From NCBI RefSeq assembly GCF_907164915.1, contig NC_061868.1, forward strand, positions 43,291,774-43,355,773: DNA of 64,000 nt, read 5' to 3'. Position 1 is the stretch's first letter, and each line of letters starts with the position of its first letter. Shown in pieces: positions 56,900 through 64,000 of this stretch. The notes under the pieces are model-generated. The model did no database searches, had not been told where the DNA came from, and saw only the letters and a list, made by a program, of their open reading frames with translations. The translations under genes were made by a program, and so were the position numbers. Origin of the DNA: Impatiens glandulifera. Lineage: Eukaryota > Streptophyta > Magnoliopsida > Ericales > Balsaminaceae.

Positions 56900-59400
56900 C
56901 TCAACTCTTCTGAAACAATAACAAGCTATGAAATGATGATGATGATGTTGATGATGATGGGGAGGAGGAGGAACAGTTATTCAATCTGAAAAGAAAAGAA
57001 TGAAGAACCCAGATCAAGATTGATCCAAATTCTAAACAAAGCTGCCCAATTGGAAATTAAACAGATTTCTTCAGTTGGGGTAAAAATCGGAGCTTGGGGA
57101 GCCATGAACAGATGGATGTGGTTAAGAAATGAACAGAGAAGGGTCCGAATTAGATTGAAGAAGAAAAAGAAGATCTGATCCTCTCCTTTTCTTCTTGTTT
57201 TGAACTTTCTTCAATCAGGGGTGGGTCATAATTTCAAGTCATTGTCATGTGGGGGATCGGACGGTTAAGGTATTCACTTTGGGAATATGACGGCTGGTTG
57301 AGATATCATCGGACGGTTGGATGTCAATTGTGGATTCATTACCTTCTTAGTGACTATTTTTAGATAAAAGAATCTACAAAAAGACTTTCCCTCATCGGCA
57401 ACCTACAACCAAATATTGTTTTTAATTAATCAAGGATTAACAAAATAGAACCAAATGTATTTCAAGATTTTCAATTATAACTTAAAAGTTTTTTTACATT
57501 CACAATTTCATCTTGCTCATTTATTGTTTTGATTTGAGTTCCAGAAAATTAATCCATCAAAATATCATTCATAATAGAAGTCAATTTAGGTTAAATTCGA
57601 TTCATGATGAATTACTTTTTTTCAATTATAGAGACATAATTAACTTGTAAAAAAGCTAATCATGATTACCTTACCTACATTCACTCATTAACACAGCTAT
57701 TTCTTAATTATTACACTATTTTATTTTACAAATAAAATTTATTATTTGCATAAGTAATTAAGGCCAACACAAACCCTGGTTATCAAGTTCACCCTCTTAA
57801 ATCATATTTTTTTAGTTTTTTAAAGTGTAAATTGAATTTAAAATATTTTTTATCTAAGATGTATTGAGTTATTAAATTATTTATAATTTTTATGCAGTTA
57901 TTATAATGATTTGATATTACTAGTTAATCTTTAAAAACAATACTCATTTTTTTAGTAAAAGGTTCATGTTTGTTCATCTAGCATACTTGTGTATATGGAT
58001 TTAATATTTGGTGTCTAACAGTAAAAACGATCGAATTCGAATAAACTGAATTTAATTTTTTTTTTGTTTTTTAATTTAATTTTAAATTAAAAATATGTTT
58101 TTTATTTGATTTTCAAGTTAAGATTTTAACTCGAAAACCAAACCAAAATTATTTTTTATTATATAATTTATTACGCATAATTAAATAATTATATTTAATT
58201 TATTATATAATATATTAAAAAAATCGTTCGAATTTGAACGAAAATTAAATTCGAATTCGGTTCAATTTTATTATAATTTATTCGAATTTGGTTCGGTTAA
58301 CAAAAATAAAATTCAAAGAAATTGAACCGGATAACTTATATAACTCGAAAACAGATTCGAATACCCCTATTTGTGTGCAAGTAAACTTGATTAATGTCTT
58401 ATTTGTTCGTACCAATTTTGGTTTTGTTTATATATTTATGTAAAATTGAAATGAAATATTTAATGGTCCTTGTTCTTAGGCTCGATTTTGGAGTAAGCCC
58501 AATACACCCTCAGGATAGGGCAGTTCATTTAATAAAACATATAAGATATTTAGAAAATTATATAGTTTTTAAAAACATAAAATATTCTAGCTTAGAGGTT
58601 GATGATATAAACTTAGAATTTTTATTTAGTTATATGTTTAAATCTCATTAAATTTCTTTTATTTTTTATTAATTTTTGAAATTAGACTTAGGACAACATA
58701 AAAAAAATTAAATCTCACCTAAAAAAAATTATTTTACAGAAGACTAAAGCAGTCCAAAACTTAGAACTATTCTGTGTTCTTATTTGTTGAAATCAATTTT
58801 GGTTTTATTTATATATATGTCTGTAAATATTAAATGAAACATTCAATGCTCCTAGTGTGGTGTGAACATAATAATTTATTGAAGACATTTTGAATTTGGT
58901 TGAAGTCCAAACTATATACTATTTCAAATAAAATCAAGAAAATAAAAGAATCATTAAGTTTTTGGAGTTCGATTCTATACCATATGAGGAAGGTAAAACT
59001 AAAAACAGGAAATGGTAAATAATTATATTAGGTAAAAATTCCAACTGTAATAAATAAATGTCAGTAGTTTAACTTATTTGTAAATATTCAAATGAAAAAA
59101 TATGCATGGATGCCAAATTTCATTTGAATTAAACTATTTTGAATCATTGCCACGAACACACGACAGCTTATTCTTGGAAAATGAGCAATCTTTTTTAACC
59201 GTTTCCATAATCTATACACATGGCCTGGGCTGGATTTCTAGGAACAAGTTTTTTATTCTAAAATTCAAATTTCATTTAACAATCTCAACGGTCAAATTAC
59301 TGTTTCCATTTCAAATAAATTACTGTTCCCATCTCAAAATCACAGCCGTCGGATCCTTTCATGGCCCACACTAGTTATTAACACTTTCCCCCCATTCTAG
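56900..59400. other. RING gene leader and promoter, then AT-rich intergenic DNA
   Basis: The part 56930-57200 is the leader and promoter side of the minus-strand RING gene (GATGATGATG run near 56936-56960, AAGAAGAAAAAGAAG near 57157-57172). Two GATCGGACGG/CATCGGACGG motifs occur at 57255-57268 and 57307-57322. From 57360 to 59380 I see no gene. Confidence 0.5.
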
Positions 59401-59804
59401 AGAGAGAGTGTGACGTGTCTCCCGACAGGAGTGCATCCTCTCTGACATTTTCTCCGAGAAAAATTTGATTTTTGAATTATGATCGTTGTTTTGTTGGAGG
59501 TCCCCCTTCCATCTTCTTCTTCTTCTTTAACCTAAAGAAAGCTCTTTCTCTTTCCTCGCTTCCTTTTCAAGATTCACTATCTACGGCTAGGAAGGATCAA
59601 GAACCCATCGGAGCTACCTTCCCTGTTTCAGAAACAGAAGAAGAAGAAAGATTGATTCTTTCTTGTTTATTTTTACGAACAGGTAAGATTCATAGCTTCA
59701 ACCAAGAGGGTTTTCTTTTCTTTTCTGCATCTTGTTTTCATGGTTTCTATTTTCTTAATAAATTCATTCATGCAGCTGTTTATATTCAATCTAGACTAGT
59801 AACA
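59401..59804 (+). other. Promoter and leader of the armadillo-repeat gene
   Basis: A GA run (AGAGAGAGAGTG near 59400) and TGACGTGTC at 59411-59419 precede the leader. Within the leader CAGGTAAGATTC near 59680 and TTCATGCAG near 59768-59776 look like a donor and acceptor, so a leader intron of about 95 bp is likely. The frame open upstream of the ATG is therefore probably untranslated. Confidence 0.5.
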
Positions 59805-61481
59805 ATGGCGGATGATGATGATTACGTGTGTAACGACGACGTTTTGATCTCAACTGAAGATTTACTATCCTCTGCCTTAAAGCTAGTTCCAACGGCGGTT
59901 GAAAAGGCTAAGCTTGTTAAAGGGTTTCAAGCAAAATGGAAGATGATAATTTCAAAACTTGAACAGATCCCTTCACGTTTATCAGATTTATCATGTCATC
60001 CATGTTTTTCCAAGAACACTCTCTGTAAAGAACAATTACAGACAGTTTCCATCACTCTGAAAGAAGTAATCCAGTTAGCTGAAACGAGTATCGCCGAGAA
60101 ATTTGAAGGGAAACTTCAAATGCAGAGCGATTTAGATGCCTTGATCGGAAAACTTGACTTGAATTTGAAAGACTGTAGCTTGCTAATCAAAACCGGCATG
60201 CTTGTAGACGTTACAGTCCCTGTTTCAATTCCAATTTCAATTTCTCCGTCGCCGCATGGAAATATCAGGGAACTACTAGCCCGTCTGCAAATTGGGCATT
60301 TGGAATCCAAACAGAAAGCTCTCGAAACGTTAATCGAAATCATGCGAGATGATGAAAAGATGGTTTTTTCCGTTCTGGGTCGGAGCAATGTCGCTGCTTT
60401 GGTTCAATTACTAACAGCAACTTCTCCTCGTATGCGAGAAATGACGGTTTCTGTTCTTTGTTCTTTAGCCGAATCAGGAAGCTGCGAGAATTGGTTGATT
60501 TCAGAAGGTATTCTTCCACCTTTAATCAGACTACTTGAATCCGGTAGTTCATTCGGTAAAGAAAAAGCTGTTATCTCCCTTCAAAGACTATCAATGTCAC
60601 CGGAAACCGCAAGATCAATCGTCGGCCATGGAGGAATCCGACCACTAACAGAAATCTGTAGATTTGGCGATTCCGTTGTTCAATCCTCCGCCGCTTGTAC
60701 TCTGAAAAACATATCAACCCTACCCGACGCCAGACAAACATTAGCAGACGAATCAGTGGTAAAACTAATGATTGAACTCTTAAACATCGGATCATTATTA
60801 GGCACGAAAGAATACGCAGCCGAATGTCTACAAAACCTAACATCAACCAACGACAGTCTCCGGAAAGCTGTAATCTCCGCCGGCGGTGTCAAGAGTTTGT
60901 TGGATTACATCGACAGTCCATTCCCACAAGAACCGGCGATTGGGGCGGTAAAAAATTTGGTTAGTTTAATGTCAATTGAAGTTCTGACATCTATGGGTTT
61001 GATTCAACGTTTAGTTCATGTTTTGAAATCTGGGTCGCCGGGTGCTCAACAATCGGCGGCGGCGACTGTTTGTAAGATTTGTGGGTCGATTGAGATAAAG
61101 AGGTTGATGGGTGAAGCGGGTTGTATTCCGTTTTTGATAAAGATGCTTGAAGGGAAAACTTATACAGGTAGAGAAATGGCGGCTCAAGCTATTTCGATCT
61201 TGATTGTTGTTCCTCAAAATTGTAGGGAAGTTAAGAAGGATGATAAGAGTGTTCCTAATTTGGTTCAATCGCTTGATCCGAGTTTACAGAATACGGCTAA
61301 GAAATATGCGATTGTTTGTTTGACTGCGATATCGACTAGTAAGAGATGTAAAAAGGGTATGATTTCTTATGGGGCAATTGGGTATCTTAAGAAGCTAAGT
61401 GAAATGGAAGTGGTTGGGGCTAAGAAGCTTCTAGATCGATTGGAGAGAGGGAAGATTAGAAGTTTCTTTAGTAGGAAATGA
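59805..61481 (+). CDS. Armadillo-repeat protein without U-box
   Basis: An intronless frame of 558 residues from ATG 59805. Upstream in-frame sequence is interrupted by a probable leader intron, so this ATG, followed by MADDDDYVCNDD, is preferred. Residues 1 to about 150 are a helical N-terminal region like that of plant U-box/ARM proteins, but no U-box is present. From about residue 160 a run of roughly nine to ten ARM repeats follows. Clear examples are NIRELLARLQIGHLESKQKA, AALVQLLTATSPRMREMTV, ILPPLIRLLESGSSFGKEKA and GGIRPLTEICRFGDSVVQSS. The C-terminus is basic (GKIRSFFSRK). It recalls Arabidopsis ARM proteins such as At2g45720 (from memory), whose role is not established. Expected to be a protein-interaction scaffold. 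Confidence 0.88.
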   Translation: MADDDDYVCNDDVLISTEDLLSSALKLVPTAVEKAKLVKGFQAKWKMIISKLEQIPSRLSDLSCHPCFSKNTLCKEQLQTVSITLKEVIQLAETSIAEKFEGKLQMQSDLDALIGKLDLNLKDCSLLIKTGMLVDVTVPVSIPISISPSPHGNIRELLARLQIGHLESKQKALETLIEIMRDDEKMVFSVLGRSNVAALVQLLTATSPRMREMTVSVLCSLAESGSCENWLISEGILPPLIRLLESGSSFGKEKAVISLQRLSMSPETARSIVGHGGIRPLTEICRFGDSVVQSSAACTLKNISTLPDARQTLADESVVKLMIELLNIGSLLGTKEYAAECLQNLTSTNDSLRKAVISAGGVKSLLDYIDSPFPQEPAIGAVKNLVSLMSIEVLTSMGLIQRLVHVLKSGSPGAQQSAAATVCKICGSIEIKRLMGEAGCIPFLIKMLEGKTYTGREMAAQAISILIVVPQNCREVKKDDKSVPNLVQSLDPSLQNTAKKYAIVCLTAISTSKRCKKGMISYGAIGYLKKLSEMEVVGAKKLLDRLERGKIRSFFSRK

Positions 61482-61603
61482 TGTTTTTGTTTTTGTTTTT
61501 GTAATCGGATTGTTATCTGTTATGTTTCGTTTCATATGCTGTATGAAATATTAATCAAGATTTGGTAAGATCTATGTAAAAATGCTTCCTTTTTATTTGG
61601 GTT

Positions 61604-61800
61604 CTTCTAGTTTTGAAAGTAGAACAAAATTGTAGAACAAAATTGATCAAAGTGTTTTTTAAAGTTTAAACCATAACATAATGAAATTTCATGATTTTAG
61701 TACTTCTAGTTTTGAAAGTAGAACAAAATTGTAGAACAAAATTGATCAAAATATTTTTTAAAGTTTAAACCATAATATAATGAAATTTCATGATTTTAGT
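61604..61800. repeat. 99-bp tandem duplication downstream of the ARM gene
   Basis: Two copies, 61604-61702 and 61703-61800, each starting CTTCTAGTTTTGAAAGTAG and containing the internal doublet GTAGAACAAAATTG. A few substitutions separate them. It lies just past the likely polyadenylation site of the ARM gene. Confidence 0.88.
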
Positions 61801-61801
61801 A

Positions 61802-61954
61802 ATCACTTTCACATATATTCAAATTAACCACAAATATATATAGATTAGTTATATATAGATTAGTTATATTATAGATTAATTAGTTAAAAAGTTAAACTTA
61901 TATCGTTAAAATGTCACACGTTTATCAAATTTTAGGTTGAATTTAAAATATAAA
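61802..61954 (+). mobile_element. Truncated SINE unit and linker
   Basis: The 3' end of the SINE body (CTTTCACATATATTCAAATTAACC, partly diverged) followed by an AT-rich stretch, then a linker at 61876-61954 (TTAGTTAAAAAGTTAAACTTA to AAATATAAAGTG). The same linker, split by the organellar insert, appears at 17597-17655 and about 18380-18400. Confidence 0.55.
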
Positions 61955-62190
61955 GTGTTATTAGCCTAGTTGGTTAAAATATTGTACTTGTTTTTGTTAG
62001 GTTGCAAGTTTGAATCATACATATAGCATTTTTAATTTTATTTTTAACCGTTTTAAGTTTATGGGCGGGTCACCCCACAATCCGACTCAAGTATCCATTT
62101 ACTCTCACATATATCCAAATTAACCACAGCTCTTGACCCGGCAATCCGGACACTTTAAAAATTAAGCATCATTATATATATATATATAGA
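61955..62190 (+). mobile_element. tRNA-derived SINE copy 3
   Basis: The best-preserved copy. A-box-like TAGCCTAGTTGG at 61962-61973, B-box-like GCAAGTTTGAATC at 62004-62016, then TTTTAAGTTTATGGGCGGGT, CACAATCCGACTCAAGTATC, CTCACATATATCCAAATTAA, GACCCGGCAATCCGGACACT and a (TA)n tail at about 62173-62188. Confidence 0.7.
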
Positions 62191-64000
62191 TAGATTTTGA
62201 TTGCACAATAAAATAATAAAATAATAGTGGGTTGGTTTGATTTCACTTATTCAAAATTTATGTTATTTTTAGATTATTTTTTTATTTCAAATATATTTTA
62301 TAATATTTTTAGCTTATTTAATATACTAATAAAAGATTCAAAGTTATTTTTTTATTTATATATTTATTAATTAAATATTAATATATTTTTTATCTTATTT
62401 TTTATTAATTAATCTAACTCTTTATTTTTATTTTTGTCATATATATATATAACACAAAAATAAAAAATTTAATAATTATAACAACTCATTCATCAAAAAT
62501 AAAAGAGTAATAATTAAATATTAGAAAAAACAATATTTTTTACTATTAAACTAAGTCATGAATCAAAAATTAAATAAAAACTTATTTATTATATTTTTTC
62601 ATATTAAATTAAATAAGAAATAAACTCTTCATAAGAATATTAAAGTATAACAAAATTTATAAATAAATCGTTAAAATCTCTTTTTGGAATAAGATAAATA
62701 AAAACGGATAAAAAAAATATGAAATAAAGGAAAAATAATCTAATATAAAAATAATAAAAAATTTAAAAATGAAATAAATTTAAATAGTTTAATTAATGAA
62801 AAAAAATATTAATATTCAATTAATAAATATATAAATTAAAAAATAAAATTAACTTTGTTTAATAATATATTAAATGAGTATTTTTTTATATATGAATGTT
62901 TTAATGATTTTTTATTAAGTCATATATATGTTTAAGTAATCTAGTTGTACAAATATATATATATATATATAAGTGTGTTTTTTTATATATTATTTATGAT
63001 TAATTAATTAGTGGTCTAACAAATAAAATAAAAGAGAAAAATTACTAAGTTAGAGATTTAGCTTATTAGATATTGTTATTGTATTTGCTTATTATGAAGA
63101 AATATGGTGAATCAAACAAGTATATGTTTAGTTTACTCGGAAAAAAAAATTATTTATAATTGTGTGTATTAAAAAATTCAACCTAATTAATTAGTATAGT
63201 ATTATTGAAATATGAAAAATAATATATTTTAAAAGTATTTTAAGTTAAATGTGAAGTCATTAATGTTGTATTTGAATATTGGTACTAATTTAAATAAATA
63301 AAAAATCATGATTTTTGTTTAAGGAAGTGTTTGACTAAAATAAATTTTATGTGATTGAGATTTGTACAAAAGATTATGTATTCTTAATTTATTGATGATA
63401 TTTTTGTTGTTTGTTAGTTCATTTAACAGTATTTGTTTGGCAATATGAAGACTTATTACTTAAATTGGTGTGAATATACTTAAATTGTATCTTTTTCTTT
63501 ATTTACTTGACACATATGTCCATTTTTAAAAAAAATTGTATGTATTTTTTTATTATCATTTTAATAGAAAAATATATTTATAATATTAAATTTAAAAAAC
63601 TTAAGGCATTAGGAGAAATAAAAAAAAAAAAAAAATAGGAAATCACAATTTCAAAACCATAAATCTTAATCATAGTTCAATTCATTTAAGAGTATAATAA
63701 AATATCTAAGATCACTAATTAATTCTCAATAAAAAAACTATTAGAAATGAGGAAAGAGTAAGATTGTATTCTTTTTAGTATAAGTTTTTTTAGTTTATTT
63801 TTTCTATATTCATCGGATTTATTTGATATGTTAAAATTATTTAAAAAAAAAAAAGTAATATTATGTTAATATCTTATAAACAAAACTAAAAACACTCCAA
63901 GTTACTGTTAAATTATTGTACTATAAAAAGAATTAAATTTAAATAAGAAATATCTAATACATGTTTTTAAATTTTATTCTATTTTAATTAAACAAACTTT
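62191..64000. other. AT-rich intergenic DNA at the right edge
   Basis: No gene, repeat family or regulatory motif stands out. Short TA runs occur near 62443 and 62957. Confidence 0.5.

Noticed and set aside
59472..59804. N-terminal extension of the ARM protein
   Set aside because: Starts without ATG, is low complexity and contains donor and acceptor sites of a likely leader intron.

Overview
This is nuclear DNA from a flowering plant, probably a eudicot. It is very AT-rich, with introns of plant type, plant-specific gene families, retrotransposons and long (TA)n tracts. I cannot name the species.

Layout. Up to 2.2 kb I see no certain gene. A small epidermal-patterning R3-MYB repressor (CPC/TRY/ETC type) lies at 2.8-3.4 kb and a conserved-looking 50-residue membrane protein at 4.3-5.3 kb. 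A broken copy of a TBL O-acetyltransferase gene (5.8-6.4 kb) lies just beyond the 3' end of an intact TBL gene (6.9-8.3 kb, minus). A GBF2/GBF3-like bZIP factor occupies 11.4-13.2 kb (minus). From 14 to 28 kb the DNA is mostly non-genic: a GC-rich, mitochondrial-looking insert flanked by tRNA-derived SINE copies (17.4-18.6 kb), G-box-rich islands, a decayed unidentified coding remnant (20.1-21.7 kb) and a broken Ty1/copia retrotransposon (21.8-26.5 kb). CURT1A (thylakoid curvature) and eIF1A converge at 29-30.6 kb. A C2-domain protein (32.7-33.5 kb, minus) and the terminal uridylyltransferase URT1 (37.2-39.6 kb, plus) follow. From 39.6 to 54.4 kb is a repeat-dominated stretch with a 5.9-kb non-coding LTR element (perfect TSD, arrays of short hairpins), a 0.65-kb foldback structure and several related non-coding blocks. 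The right end carries a highly diverged type-B response-regulator-like gene (54.4-55.8 kb), a membrane RING-H2 E3 ligase (56.2-56.9 kb, minus) and an armadillo-repeat protein (59.8-61.5 kb).

How the genes relate. These are independent eukaryotic genes, not an operon. The set R3-MYB, TBL, GBF, CURT1A is in the order I recall for Arabidopsis ETC3, TBL26, GBF2 and CURT1A on chromosome 4. Several others recall genes of the end of chromosome 2, so the window looks like an ancient collinear block swollen by young retroelements.

The most unusual gene is the response-regulator-like one. Its five exons splice into one open 346-residue frame, yet both the phosphoacceptor site and the DNA-binding helix signature are altered. 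The most unusual non-coding object is the hairpin-rich LTR element at 43.2-49.1 kb.
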